In this document: piece by piece, positions 16,308 through 25,367 of the stretch
How the letters are laid out: each line of letters opens with the position of its first letter
How positions within the stretch are numbered: position 1 is the stretch's first letter
Origin: Scytonema tolypothrichoides VB-61278
GTDB lineage: Bacteria; Cyanobacteriota; Cyanobacteriia; Cyanobacteriales; Nostocaceae
Length of the DNA stretch: 64,000 bases
Direction of reading: 5' to 3'
Assembly (NCBI RefSeq): GCF_000828085.3
Contig: NZ_JXCA02000030.1
Coordinates: forward strand, 38,846 to 102,845
The notes under the pieces: generated by a model
What the model saw: only the letters and a program-made list of their open reading frames with translations
Told to the model about the DNA's origin: nothing
Databases searched by the model: none
Position numbers and translations under genes: made by a program

Positions 16308-17819
16308 TCATCCTAAAAACAACTTGTATGCTGGGTTCTGGCTTTCATCCCAATAGCGGTAACCCAGCGTATCGAGAAATGCTTGCCATTGGTTCATCTC
16401 GTGGGGAGATACCTGCATCCCCACGACAATTCGCCCGTAGTCTGCCCCATTATTGCGGTAGTGAAACAGACTGATGTTCCAGTCGGGACTCATCGAACTG
16501 ACAAACTTCATCAATGCACCGGGGCGTTCAGGAAACTCAAAACGGTAAAGCAACTCATTGTTAGCAAGGTGAGAGTGTCCACCAACCATGTGCCGCAAAT
16601 GCAATTTTGTCAGTTCGTCATCGGTTAAGTCAATGGTTTTGAATCCATGAGCTTCAAAGGTTTCAACCATTTTTGCCGCATCAGCACGGTTTTGAATTTG
16701 CACCCCCACAAAAATATGTGCTTCTTTTTCACCGGCAATGCGATAGCTAAATTCAGTTAGATTGCGTTTACCAATACATTCACAAAACTTGCGAAGACTA
16801 CCCCGTTCTTCGGGAATCGCAACAGCAAAAATGGCTTCGCGACGTTCACCCAACTCTGCTCGTTCAGCAACAAAGCGCAGGCGATCAAAGTTCATGTTAG
16901 CACCGCAGGCAACGGCAATTAACGTTTGTCCTTGGATTTGTTCTCGTTCGACGTAGGCTTTTGCACCGGCGATCGCCAGTGCACCCGCAGGTTCCAAAAT
17001 CGAACGCGTATCTTCAAACACGTCTTTAATCGCAGCACAAGTGTGATCTGTATCAACTAAAATGATGTCATCCACATACTCTTGACAAAGATGGAAAGTT
17101 TCTTCTCCGACTTCCCGCACCGCCACCCCATCAGCAAATAAGCCTACTTGAGGCAAGCGTACCCGCTTCCCTGCTTTCAGCGATTGATGCATAGCATCAG
17201 CGTCCACTGGTTCTACACCAATAATTTTAATTTCGGGACGCAACCGTTTTACATATGCTGCAATCCCAGAAATCAATCCACCACCGCCAATCGCCACAAA
17301 AATAGCGTGAATCGGTTGCTGATATTGTCGCAGAATTTCCATCCCGATTGTTCCCTGCCCAGCAATCACATACGGATCATCAAAGGGATGAATAAAAGTC
17401 AAACCTTTTTCTGCCTCTAGTTGACGGGCTAAGGCATAGGCATCATCGTAAGTATCCCCATGCAATACTACCTCCCCGCCTCTTGCTCTGACTGCATCTA
17501 TCTTCACTTGCGGTGTGGTTACCGGCATAACAATAATTGCTCGTGTTCCGATGTGACGGGCAGCAAGAGCAACACCTTGGGCATGGTTTCCAGCAGACGC
17601 AGCAATGACACCCTGTGCCAACAAATCTGACGGTAGTTGCGCCATCTTGTTATAAGCACCCCGCAGCTTGAAGGAAAACACTGACTGCATATCTTCCCGC
17701 TTGAGTAAGAGTTTATTATTCAGTCGTGCAGATAGATTGGGAGCATACTCTAGGGGTGTTTCCTGGGCAACATCGTACACGCGGGCAGTCAGGATTTGTA
17801 CAAGGTAGTCGCAAAGCAT
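16308..17819 (-). CDS. ilvA: Threonine ammonia-lyase, biosynthetic
   Basis: A 503-residue PLP enzyme converting threonine to 2-oxobutanoate, the first step to isoleucine. The PLP lysine is Lys51 in SFKLRGAY; SAGNHAQGVA and the phosphate loop GGGGLISG follow. The C-terminal 180 residues hold two ACT-like regulatory domains (IPEERGSLRKFCECIG and FEFPERPGALMKFVSSM) that bind isoleucine/valine in the E. coli enzyme, so this is the allosteric biosynthetic form. I start at ATG 17819; a TTG at 17828 would add three residues. No leader or T-box structure is evident upstream. Confidence 0.95.
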   Translation of the reverse strand: MLCDYLVQILTARVYDVAQETPLEYAPNLSARLNNKLLLKREDMQSVFSFKLRGAYNKMAQLPSDLLAQGVIAASAGNHAQGVALAARHIGTRAIIVMPVTTPQVKIDAVRARGGEVVLHGDTYDDAYALARQLEAEKGLTFIHPFDDPYVIAGQGTIGMEILRQYQQPIHAIFVAIGGGGLISGIAAYVKRLRPEIKIIGVEPVDADAMHQSLKAGKRVRLPQVGLFADGVAVREVGEETFHLCQEYVDDIILVDTDHTCAAIKDVFEDTRSILEPAGALAIAGAKAYVEREQIQGQTLIAVACGANMNFDRLRFVAERAELGERREAIFAVAIPEERGSLRKFCECIGKRNLTEFSYRIAGEKEAHIFVGVQIQNRADAAKMVETFEAHGFKTIDLTDDELTKLHLRHMVGGHSHLANNELLYRFEFPERPGALMKFVSSMSPDWNISLFHYRNNGADYGRIVVGMQVSPHEMNQWQAFLDTLGYRYWDESQNPAYKLFLG

Positions 17820-17970
17820 GGGCGTCAACAGGTTGGTAAATGCCGGATGGATGATAATTTTACCGCCAAACTTGTCAACATGACATAATACAGCAGATGC
17901 CTCACGATTTATACGAAGTTGCGTTTTGTTGTAGTAGCGCTTTAGAGGAGCGAAAAAGGCGTAATTTTCA

Positions 17971-18324
<354 letters not shown>

Positions 18325-18476
18325 GACTACTCGTTTGGATGCTTTACATCCAAAAATTCGTTCCCAGGCTTGGCTTGTGAACAACAACAAGCCTGGGTGA
18401 ATTCATCCAGCAGTTTATATTCTGGAAAAAACAGGACTTCTTTCACCCAATCGTGTTTGTTTGAGAAAAAGATAAA

Positions 18477-18583
18477 ATGAATCTGCTTGTATTACAAAAC
18501 TTTTTAGATAATACAGCGTTTGCCACCCTATTTATGACTACGCTAGTTTACTGGGTGGGGACAGCATTTAACACCATACCTTT
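18477..18583 (+). pseudogene. N-terminal fragment of CcsB (cytochrome c biogenesis)
   Basis: ATG 18477 begins [20 protein letters not shown] followed by [15 protein letters not shown]. This matches the first helix of cyanobacterial CcsB (Ccs1/CcsB system II haem-attachment complex). After 18583 the sequence switches to an SDR fragment in another frame. CcsB is normally over 300 residues, so only about the first tenth is present. An intact copy must be elsewhere if the organism is to make c-type cytochromes. Confidence 0.7.
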
Positions 18584-18901
18584 AAAGCTTATGTCTTATC
18601 ATTTTCGGAAGCGATCGCCAATGAATTAGACGGTACAGGTGTCACCGTGACTGCTCTTTGTCCAGGACCAACAGAATCTGGTTTTCAACAAAGAGCCGCT
18701 ATGGAAAACTCAAAGCTCGTCAGTGGTCAAAAGATTATGGATGCAGAAACCGTAGCTAAGATTGGCTATCGCGCCTTATTGGAAGGCAAAAGTGTTGTCA
18801 TTCCTGGTGTGAAAAATAAGATACTAGCTGAAACCGTAAGATTTACACCAAGAAAGCTGGTGACAAAGTTAGTCAGAAGTATGCAGGAAAGCAAAGATTA
18901 G
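18584..18901 (+). pseudogene. C-terminal fragment of a short-chain dehydrogenase
   Basis: The frame reads [20 protein letters not shown], then TALCPGPTESGF and VVIPGVKNKILAETVRFTP. It starts at the Lys of the YxxxK active site, so the cofactor-binding N-terminus is gone. It resembles the intact SDR at 19978-20769 (ATKAFILSFSEAL, ALCPGATDTAFF, VIPGFRNTL). A translation start at GTG 18647 would be possible but would not give a functional enzyme. Confidence 0.8.
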
Positions 18902-19118
18902 GTAGGCGATTTCTCTAAAGCAAACTTTGCTACACCGCAGCAACCGTAAGATTTTATTATAACTTTATCAGAAACTGCAGTAAGCAACGGTGTAGTTACT
19001 TATGGTTTGGAAGAACTTGCACTGAAACGTTCTTGCAAAACAGAGTCTGCTTTTTGCGTGTCACCACCAAAAGCAGATTTTTCTAAAAATTATTCAGAAT
19101 TATGGGGGGATTTAACCC

Positions 19119-19820
19119 ATGACGAACTCTGTTATTAATCCAATTGAACGTCCAGAAGTTACGCAACAACTGTCTGAAAACGTTATTCTCACGACTCTAG
19201 ATGATCTTTACAACTGGGCAAAAATGTCCAGTTTGTATCCGATGATGTTCGGTACAGCCTGCTGTTTCATGGAATTTATGGCTGCTTATGCATCTCGCTT
19301 TGATATGGAACGATATGGAATGATTCCCCGTGCGACTCCTCGACAAGCAGACTTGTTGATTACTGCAGGTACAATCACTATGAAGTATGCGCCTAACCTG
19401 GTGCGACTTTATGAACAAATGCCAGAACCCAAATATGTTATCGCAATGGGAGCATGCACAATTACAGGCGGGATGTTTTGCGTAGATTCTCCTAGTGCTG
19501 TGCGAGGTGTTGATAAATTAATTCCAGTTGATGTCTATATACCAGGATGTCCTCCTCGACCTGAGGCAGTGATTGATGCGATTATTAAATTACGTAAGAA
19601 AATTGCCAATCAAAGCATTCAAGAACTACCGCAACTTCAACAAACTCACCGCTACTACAGCACTTCACACAAGATGAAAGTTGTGCCTCCTATTAATGAT
19701 GGGAAATACTTGAACAATCCTACACGGGAAGCCTCATCTAAGGAAATTGCTGAAGCAACAGGATTGCCTTTACCTGCGATGCTTCAAAAAACTTCTGAAG
19801 CGGAACATCGCTTTTCCTGA
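19119..19820 (+). CDS. ndhK: NAD(P)H-quinone oxidoreductase subunit K, stand-alone copy
   Basis: A 233-residue NdhK (PsbG/NuoB family) subunit of the photosynthetic NDH-1 complex. The N2 [4Fe-4S] ligands are in place: the CC pair in FGTACCF, Cys in MGACTITGG and Cys in PGCPPRPE. In cyanobacteria ndhK normally sits between ndhC and ndhJ; here both neighbours are missing. The sequence departs from the usual form at otherwise steady positions ([20 protein letters not shown] where [21 protein letters not shown] is common, and FCVDSP for FSVDSP). This looks like a divergent second copy with its own ribosome-binding site and a strong terminator. Confidence 0.92.
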   Translation: MTNSVINPIERPEVTQQLSENVILTTLDDLYNWAKMSSLYPMMFGTACCFMEFMAAYASRFDMERYGMIPRATPRQADLLITAGTITMKYAPNLVRLYEQMPEPKYVIAMGACTITGGMFCVDSPSAVRGVDKLIPVDVYIPGCPPRPEAVIDAIIKLRKKIANQSIQELPQLQQTHRYYSTSHKMKVVPPINDGKYLNNPTREASSKEIAEATGLPLPAMLQKTSEAEHRFS

Positions 19821-19900
19821 AGTCAGTAAATTTTTTGAAAGTAAAACCACACATAAACCTTGGCTTTAAACGAGGTGTAGACACTCGCAGGCTAAGGACA

Positions 19901-19935
19901 GATACACACAGAGAATTTATCTGTGTGTATCTTTT
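19901..19935 (+). terminator. Intrinsic terminator after ndhK
   Basis: GATACACACAGA (19901-19912) pairs perfectly with TCTGTGTGTATC (19920-19931), with a seven-base loop and TTTT following. It lies 80 bases after the ndhK stop. The convergent SDR gene ends at 19978. Confidence 0.75.
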
Positions 19936-19977
19936 AGTTAGACTTTAGACTGAGACATGAAAAAAGACCCAGCAAAA

Positions 19978-20769
19978 CTAAGCAAGGGACTTAAAGGCTT
20001 TTGGGCTAATGCTGCTAACCAGCTTTGCCATAGCTACACGAGGCAAAAGGCGTGGTAATATATTTGACTCCAAAGTGTTTCTAAAACCTGGTATCACATA
20101 GTGTCGATTTTGCTCTAATGCGGACAAGCCAATGCGAACAACGTCTTGCGGTGAATGCTTCTTAAAGTTTATGTCCCGCCCCATTGTGTTGAAAAAGGCA
20201 GTATCCGTTGCTCCTGGACACAGAGCAAGCACCTTGATTCCTCTTTCCCGATATTCAGCCCACAGTGCTTCACTGAAAGAAAGAATGAATGCTTTGGTTG
20301 CACCGTAAACCGCTTGATAGGCTAGCGGATAAAAACTGGTTGTGGAACCAATATTGATAATCGTACCTTCACCCCTTTCTAGCATGGCTGGAATAAAGGC
20401 ATGGGTCAAATCAACAACTGATACAACATTTAACATCACTTGTTGATGGTCTTTATCGGGTGGAATGGTTTCAAAATTCCCGTTTGTACTGAAACCCGCA
20501 TTGTTGATAAGCATATCCACATGCAATTGCCGCTTTTGTGTCTGTTCATACACATGCAAACCCATGTTCTCGTAACTGAGGTCAGCAGCGATCGCATCTG
20601 TCCTAATTTTGTATTTGTGATTAAGTTCCGTCGATAGCGCTTGCAGCTTACTTTCTGAGCGTGCCACAAGAATAAGATTCATTCCTCGTTGTGCAAGTGT
20701 GTGGGCAAATGCTGCTCCAATTCCACTTGATGCACCTGTAATCAGTGCAGTTTTTCCGGTGTAGTTCAT
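19978..20769 (-). CDS. Short-chain dehydrogenase/reductase
   Basis: A 263-residue SDR. The Rossmann motif is TALITGASSGIGAAFA, NNAGFS is in place, the catalytic Ser is in GSTTSFYPLAYQ and the YxxxK pair is YGATK. The C-terminal NTLESNILPRLLPRVAMAKL matches the DltE/YqjQ-like group. The ATG at 20769 is chosen because AAGGAG precedes it; an upstream start would only add basic residues read from the ribosome-binding site. The gene follows the MarR regulator in the same direction with a palindromic site in the 106-base gap, so regulation by MarR is likely. Confidence 0.9.
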   Translation of the reverse strand: MNYTGKTALITGASSGIGAAFAHTLAQRGMNLILVARSESKLQALSTELNHKYKIRTDAIAADLSYENMGLHVYEQTQKRQLHVDMLINNAGFSTNGNFETIPPDKDHQQVMLNVVSVVDLTHAFIPAMLERGEGTIINIGSTTSFYPLAYQAVYGATKAFILSFSEALWAEYRERGIKVLALCPGATDTAFFNTMGRDINFKKHSPQDVVRIGLSALEQNRHYVIPGFRNTLESNILPRLLPRVAMAKLVSSISPKAFKSLA

Positions 20770-20816
20770 TTTTCTTCTCCTTTTTAGTTGACTGAAAATG
20801 ATGCTCACTTATTTAA

Positions 20817-20845
20817 TTCAAAAAATAAAATATTCATTTTTTGAA
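20817..20845 (-). promoter_or_regulatory. Palindrome between marR-like and SDR genes, candidate operator
   Basis: TTCAAAAAAT (20817-20826) and ATTTTTTGAA (20836-20845) form a perfect ten-base inverted repeat with a nine-base centre. It shares TTCA/TGAA half-sites and the TGAACTAT string with the palindrome upstream of the MarR gene. Its position just ahead of the SDR gene suits a repressor site. Confidence 0.55.
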
Positions 20846-20875
20846 CTATATAGGCAAAAAAATAAGAGATAACTA

Positions 20876-21328
20876 CTACAGGTCTAATCCTTTAAGTGCG
20901 GTCTTTTCCTGTGTCAAATGATGAGTTGCTTTTCTCATCATCCGCAGCATTTCTTGTTGCTCTTGCTTGTCCAGTGCATTCAGGATTGCTCGACTCACCT
21001 TCCGATAATTTTCTACCTCCATTGCATAAATCTTTTCTCCTTCAGGGGTTAGACAAATTTTGATGATCCTTCTATCTTCATCTGATCGCTCACGGCGTAA
21101 GTATTTCTTCCTTACCAGCTTTTCGACAATTCCTGTCGTGTTCGTTATGCTAAGTCCTGAGCGTTCACTAATCCCGCGCATGATGACCGGCTGAAACTGA
21201 CCAACCACATTGATCACTCGACATTCTTGCTTGCTGAGGTTAGCAGCCTCGCCTAAACTCTGTTGTGCAACTTCAAACAGGTCTGCAAGAGCGGCGATGT
21301 AAGTTGTTAGTTCGTCTGCTTGGCTCAC
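20876..21328 (-). CDS. MarR-family transcriptional regulator
   Basis: A 150-residue winged-helix regulator. The recognition region is ISERSGLSITNTTGIVEKLV and the wing is LRRERSDEDRRIIKICLTPEG, both typical of MarR. Helices at each end serve dimerisation. There is no obvious redox cysteine (Cys36 in KQECRV is the only candidate seen). It is the first gene of a two-gene unit with the SDR and is probably autoregulated through the nested palindrome 18-62 bases upstream. Confidence 0.92.
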   Translation of the reverse strand: MSQADELTTYIAALADLFEVAQQSLGEAANLSKQECRVINVVGQFQPVIMRGISERSGLSITNTTGIVEKLVRKKYLRRERSDEDRRIIKICLTPEGEKIYAMEVENYRKVSRAILNALDKQEQQEMLRMMRKATHHLTQEKTALKGLDL

Positions 21329-21345
21329 CGTTGTCTAACTTTTAC

Positions 21346-21390
21346 TTCAGAATACAAATAGTTCAAACAATGAACTATCTATATTCTGAA
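21346..21390 (-). promoter_or_regulatory. Nested palindromes upstream of the MarR gene
   Basis: The inner palindrome is ATAGTTCA-aacaa-TGAACTAT (21358-21378). The outer arms are TTCAGAATA (21346-21354) and TATTCTGAA (21382-21390), all perfect. The two pairs share a centre, giving a 45-base symmetric site. The TTCA/TGAA halves recur in the 20817-20845 site. This is the form expected of a MarR dimer operator, here in the divergent gap with the alpha/beta hydrolase end. Confidence 0.65.
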
Positions 21391-21415
21391 CTGCTTTGCT
21401 TTTCTTGTCAACTCT

Positions 21416-22357
21416 CTAACTCACAACTGTGGACAAAACCCACTCACTCAACAAACGGTTTACCTCATCTGGTATCTCATCATGAGGACAATGACCCGCC
21501 CGCAAGAAGTATTCTGTTAATTCAGGATAGTATTGCCGAAACTTCTTTGAACGTTCTCTCGCATTCACCCAAGGATCAGCTTCTCCCCACAACTGTAACA
21601 GAGGACAAGTTAATTGCTTGAGCAGCGTATCAACTTTTTCCCCTTGAGGAGTGCTAAACACAGATAAGAATACATCCAAAGCACCTGAGTCGCACGCAGG
21701 ACGATAAATTTCTTCTACCAGTTGGTCTGTAATGGCGCTTTTGTCAAGATAAACTTTCTCTAGAGTTTGGCGAATCACCCAAGGTTGTTTTATGTATTGA
21801 AATAAGAGAAACTGGGCTAAAGGCTGCCGAAAAATCCACCTGGCAATTTCACCCAGGAGTTTTTGTAGCTTTTGGTTTGGCTGGTCCGGCTCAATTTCAG
21901 TTTGCAAAGCTTCCGGTTCTGCTGAAGGCTGGTTTTCGCTAAAAGGACCAGCGCTGTTGAGTAAAACCAAACCCGCTGCTGCATCAGGACGTTGTGCTGC
22001 AACACACAAGCTTGCATACCCTCCCAGAGAATTACCAGCTAACACTGCCTTTTGACCAATCACTTCAGTGATAAAGTCGTTGAGTTGGTCGCGCCACAAG
22101 TCACCACTGTATTCCAATTTAGGTTTCGCAGAACGCCCAAATCCTAAAAGGTCAATGGCAAAGACTTCAAAATCGTTACACAATCCGCTGATGTTCTTGC
22201 GCCAGTGGTCGGTAGATGCACCAAAACCGTGTACCAATAATAAGGGAGGGCATTGAATTTTTGATTCTCCCGCGTTGACATAATAAATGCTGTGCCCTCG
22301 CCACTGCCAATATTTACCAGGAATTGGGGTTGTAGAAGGGGCTGTTGTTCCCTGCAT
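21416..22357 (-). CDS. Alpha/beta fold hydrolase
   Basis: A 313-residue alpha/beta hydrolase. The oxyanion loop is LLLVHGFGASTDHW, the nucleophile elbow GNSLGG (Ser in LAGNSLGGYASL), an acid in LWGEADPWV and the His in LRAGHCPHDE. The cap region between is helical. This arrangement is common in cyanobacteria, including proteins annotated as pheophytinase-like or haloperoxidase-like hydrolases; the substrate is unknown. Upstream lies a repeat element (22456-22571) and then aroE on the other strand. Confidence 0.88.
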   Translation of the reverse strand: MQGTTAPSTTPIPGKYWQWRGHSIYYVNAGESKIQCPPLLLVHGFGASTDHWRKNISGLCNDFEVFAIDLLGFGRSAKPKLEYSGDLWRDQLNDFITEVIGQKAVLAGNSLGGYASLCVAAQRPDAAAGLVLLNSAGPFSENQPSAEPEALQTEIEPDQPNQKLQKLLGEIARWIFRQPLAQFLLFQYIKQPWVIRQTLEKVYLDKSAITDQLVEEIYRPACDSGALDVFLSVFSTPQGEKVDTLLKQLTCPLLQLWGEADPWVNARERSKKFRQYYPELTEYFLRAGHCPHDEIPDEVNRLLSEWVLSTVVS

Positions 22358-22455
22358 GATATAAAGAAATGTTAAGTAGCTTTTAATAATTTTAACGGAG
22401 TTATGAGAACCATTTGAGTTGATTTATAAAGTAAATCTTAAGTAGGAAAGGCAAA

Positions 22456-22571
22456 GTAGGGTGCGTTATGGCTTTAGCCTAACGCACCACTGTATGACAT
22501 GGTGCGTTACGCGCTCATGTCATGTTTTTCGTTACAAATCATATCGAAAGGGTGCGCCTAACACACCCTAC
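22456..22571. repeat. Dispersed repeat with GTAGGGTG inverted ends
   Basis: The left end GTAGGGTGCGTTA and the right end (reverse complement GTAGGGTGTGTTA) are inverted with one mismatch. Inside, GGTGCGTTA recurs twice more in both orientations. This is a widespread bacterial MITE-like repeat type. It lies between the alpha/beta hydrolase start and aroE. Confidence 0.6.
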
Positions 22572-22627
22572 AACTACAACTTATTTCCGCCATGCTGTAC
22601 TAATAACAAATAACTCATGACAAACCT

Positions 22628-23500
22628 ATGATTACAGGCAAAACTAAATTACTTGGAGTGATTGGGTATCCGGTGGAACATTCACTTTCACCAGTGATGC
22701 ACAATGCCGCACTTACCCAGTTGGGACTCAATTATGTCTATGTCCCCTTTCCCATAGAACCACAGAATTTAGAGGTCGCTGTCCAAGGCTTTGCTGCTAT
22801 CGATGTTGTCGGCTTTAACGTCACAATTCCCCATAAACAAGCAATATTGCCTTTGCTGTCAGAAATTTCACCAATTGCTAAAGCTGTGGGAGCAGTAAAT
22901 ACAGTCAGTTGTAAGGACAACAAATGGATTGGTACAAACACTGACGTAGAAGGATTTCTTGCTCCTTTGCGAACAACGTACAATCAGGACTGGAACCAGA
23001 CAGTAGCTGTGATTTTAGGCAATGGTGGTACTGCAAGGGCAGTTGTTGCAGGTTGTGCTGAATTAGGTTTTGACAAGATTTTTGTTGTTGGGCGCAACCT
23101 CCAAAAGTTAGAAGAATTTCAGAAGAGTTGGGGTGATTCCCGTGAGTCGCAGAATTTACACGTCCACACTTGGGATGATTTGCCAAAACTCATTCCACAA
23201 GCAAATCTGCTGGTAAATACAACTCCTATTGGTATGTATCCCAAGGTTGAAGAATCACCTTTGAGTGTAGAGGAAATGGGGAATTTGCCAGCAGGTGCGA
23301 TCGCCTACGATTTGATATACACCCCTAACCCAACAAAATTTCTCAGACAAGCGCACCAGGTAGGCGCTATTGCGATTGATGGACTGGAAATGCTTGTTCA
23401 GCAAGGCGCAGCAGCATTAAAAATCTGGTTACAACAGGACACAGTTCCCGTAGACGTAATGCGCCAAGCACTGCGACAACATTTAGGTTTAGGAGATTAA
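22628..23500 (+). CDS. aroE: Shikimate dehydrogenase
   Basis: A 290-residue NADP-dependent enzyme reducing 3-dehydroshikimate in the chorismate pathway. The substrate site is visible as GYPVEHSLSPVMHN and the catalytic Lys/Asp pair in NVTIPHKQ and NTDVEGF. The Rossmann loop is ILGNGGTARAV, and the C-terminal GLEMLVQQGAAALKIW is family-typical. The length is normal. An upstream ATG at 22617 is out of frame; ATG 22628 begins directly at the conserved N-terminus. Confidence 0.95.
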   Translation: MITGKTKLLGVIGYPVEHSLSPVMHNAALTQLGLNYVYVPFPIEPQNLEVAVQGFAAIDVVGFNVTIPHKQAILPLLSEISPIAKAVGAVNTVSCKDNKWIGTNTDVEGFLAPLRTTYNQDWNQTVAVILGNGGTARAVVAGCAELGFDKIFVVGRNLQKLEEFQKSWGDSRESQNLHVHTWDDLPKLIPQANLLVNTTPIGMYPKVEESPLSVEEMGNLPAGAIAYDLIYTPNPTKFLRQAHQVGAIAIDGLEMLVQQGAAALKIWLQQDTVPVDVMRQALRQHLGLGD

Positions 23501-23564
23501 TGAGATGATGAGGTGATGTGGAGAGATTTCAAATTTTGAATTTTGAACTTTGAATTTTGAATTA

Positions 23565-24167
23565 TTAACCTCCTCTTCGCCAATGAACGCGATTCCACTC
23601 ATACATACCTTGAATTTCAAATTCAGCACCGTTGTAGAAGCGGACGATGCAGTTGGTTGAGGAAGAATCGCCGTCGCTTATTTCATCAACTTTAATGACA
23701 ATACAGGAATACCATTCTGGGGTGCAAGGACCATTATCTTGTACCCATTCCCAAAGTGCGTTGCAAATTTCAATGCGATCACCTACCTTCAGCTTGAGGA
23801 CATCTTGAGTAGAATACTTGTCAAAGTGATGTGGTTCAATACGATTTAGCCAGGATAACCCGTAGCGATCGCGAATAAATTGTACTGCACCAGAGTCATT
23901 TTCATTGACCCAGTCGTTCAGCAATTGCGCTTTCCATGAATTGTTTTGTTCTTCTTGTGCTTTGAAGAACTCTAAAAATACTTGTAACTCCTCTTTTGTT
24001 AATTCGTCTAGGGGATTAGCGATATCAGACACACCAGTATGAGACCCCTTGATTTGCTCTAAGACTTGCAGTAATATTCCTTTCTGCATATCAGAGAGGG
24101 GACAGCTTGCGATATCACAACGATCAAACGCTGCTTGCAAGGCTGCTTTCATCTCATCTGGACTCAT
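23565..24167 (-). CDS. Conserved cyanobacterial hypothetical protein
   Basis: A 200-residue acidic soluble protein (MSPDEMKAALQAAFDRCDIA). The N-terminal 80 residues are helical (LTKEELQVFLEFFKAQEEQN), followed by DWVNENDSGAVQFIRDRYGL. The C-terminal third is beta-rich with paired Cys/Trp (LWEWVQDNGPCTPEWYSCIV) and ends RVHWRRGG, which suggests an SH3-like or small barrel. I do not recognise a named family. Neighbours aroE and the exported protein at 24266 give no functional hint. Confidence 0.6.
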   Translation of the reverse strand: MSPDEMKAALQAAFDRCDIASCPLSDMQKGILLQVLEQIKGSHTGVSDIANPLDELTKEELQVFLEFFKAQEEQNNSWKAQLLNDWVNENDSGAVQFIRDRYGLSWLNRIEPHHFDKYSTQDVLKLKVGDRIEICNALWEWVQDNGPCTPEWYSCIVIKVDEISDGDSSSTNCIVRFYNGAEFEIQGMYEWNRVHWRRGG

Positions 24168-24265
24168 AAGCTATATAGCAATTAAGAGTTTTATCTTTCA
24201 TAATTATTACAAAACTTCAAAAGAACTTCTACAACCCTTGAGAGTGAATTTCAGGTAAGCTGAGG

Positions 24266-24868
24266 TTGAAAATACTGCTAAGGTGCTTTTCGCCTGTGCT
24301 TTTGTTAGTCGCAGCACTTTTTTTGGTGCATGGTTTCGTTATTCTTGTTCTTGGAGATATGCAAAAGAAAAATAGCCTACTATCGTTATTAAATTCTCTG
24401 CCCTTATCTATAAGGAATGATTCAAGATTTAGAACTCAGTACTCAGGATTCTTGAAGGTAATTTTGATTTCCTGTATCATCGCAGTTGTATCGTGGATGT
24501 TTACGCCAAGCGCCGTAGCGCTGACACAGATAAAACTTTTTGACATTTCCTATCACAAATGTCCATCCGAAATCGGAAAAGGATCTGTGACGAGTGGTAC
24601 AACTATGGCAGCAAATTGCTTTATTGTCACAGGCAAAGCTGAAAATGGCACTTACAAAACAGTCTACGATGCGGATATTTTTGGGCGCATTTATGATGCT
24701 AACAATAATTCTGTGATGGAAAACCGTAACCGTCTTGGTTCTATCCAGGAAATTCCACCAGGTGTGAGTGATTTTGAATTGAGAATTTCTGTAGCAGCAA
24801 ACCAGCCTGAACCTTTGAAGTTGAAGCAGTTCAAGGCGGCTGGATTCAGTGCTCAAGTGCGTAGGTAG
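24266..24868 (+). CDS. Probable exported hypothetical protein
   Basis: 200 residues from a TTG start, or 169 from ATG at 24359. A hydrophobic segment VILISCIIAVVSWMF leads to a likely signal-peptide cleavage after SAVA (about residue 85). The mature part (LTQIKLFDISYHKCPSE ... ANCFIVTGKAENGTYKTVYD) is beta-rich with two Cys and looks like a small secreted domain. The stretch before the signal resembles dispersed repeat DNA (24425-24450, AGAACTCAGTACTCAGGATT), so the N-terminus may be altered and the start is uncertain. Function unknown. Confidence 0.55.
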   Translation: MKILLRCFSPVLLLVAALFLVHGFVILVLGDMQKKNSLLSLLNSLPLSIRNDSRFRTQYSGFLKVILISCIIAVVSWMFTPSAVALTQIKLFDISYHKCPSEIGKGSVTSGTTMAANCFIVTGKAENGTYKTVYDADIFGRIYDANNNSVMENRNRLGSIQEIPPGVSDFELRISVAANQPEPLKLKQFKAAGFSAQVRR

Positions 24869-24884
24869 TTGGAAAATATGAATA

Positions 24885-24915
24885 TGTAGAGACGCTTGTA
24901 GACAACGTCTCTACA
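24885..24915. repeat. Short inverted repeat (GTAGAGACG type)
   Basis: TGTAGAGACG (24885-24894) and CGTCTCTACA (24906-24915) form a perfect ten-base stem. This is a common cyanobacterial dispersed palindrome. It lies between the convergent ends of the exported protein and the YggT gene and could act as a bidirectional terminator, but no T-run is present. Confidence 0.55.
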
Positions 24916-24941
24916 AAGGTCGATATATGTGGAGTTAAGAT

Positions 24942-25214
24942 TTAACCAACTAATGGAATCGTGTTTAGAGAAGAGAGCAAACCACTTAAGACGTTGAGTA
25001 AGAGAAACGCCAAGATCGGGGAAAAATCAATACCGCCCAATGGGGGAATGATGGAACGGAACAGATTTAGATAAGGATCGGTTATCTGGCTCAATGCAGC
25101 AAATGGTTGATTGTACCAGTTGATGCTGGGAAACCATGTTAAGAGAACTCTAATAATGAGTAGAGTACTATAAATCTGTATGAATGTGCTCAGTGTGGTA
25201 ATCAGTAAATTCAT
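24942..25214 (-). CDS. YggT family membrane protein
   Basis: A 90-residue protein with two hydrophobic segments (LLITTLSTFIQIYSTLLIIR and ILAFLLLNVLSGLLSSL) separated by the conserved loop LTWFPSINWYNQPFAALSQI leading to TDPYLNLFR. This is the YggT/YCF19 family. Cyanobacterial and plastid members are linked to thylakoid organisation and nucleoid distribution. It is full length for the family. Confidence 0.88.
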   Translation of the reverse strand: MNLLITTLSTFIQIYSTLLIIRVLLTWFPSINWYNQPFAALSQITDPYLNLFRSIIPPLGGIDFSPILAFLLLNVLSGLLSSLNTIPLVG

Positions 25215-25229
25215 GGATTGGTTGATTTC

Positions 25230-25367
25230 CTAGGAAGTGTCAAATGCGGTCTTATCTTCGATTTTAAATGAGGCTAAGTCAAATGGCGGTTGCAGATTCT
25301 GCATGTCTCCATAATGAATACTTTGCCCTTTGTAGTTAGCATTTGCGATCTGCCAATGTTCTAGGTT
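25230..25367 (-). pseudogene. Unrecognised C-terminal gene fragment
   Basis: Read leftward from about 25367, the sequence NLEHWQIANANYKGQSIHYG plus DMQNLQPPFDLASFKIEDKT and a stop at 25230 looks like the natural end of a protein. It has no start or ribosome-binding site: upstream it runs into repeat DNA (GCGTAGCGAGGAGTTACGC) and then the end of the neighbouring gene. I cannot assign a family. Confidence 0.35.
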
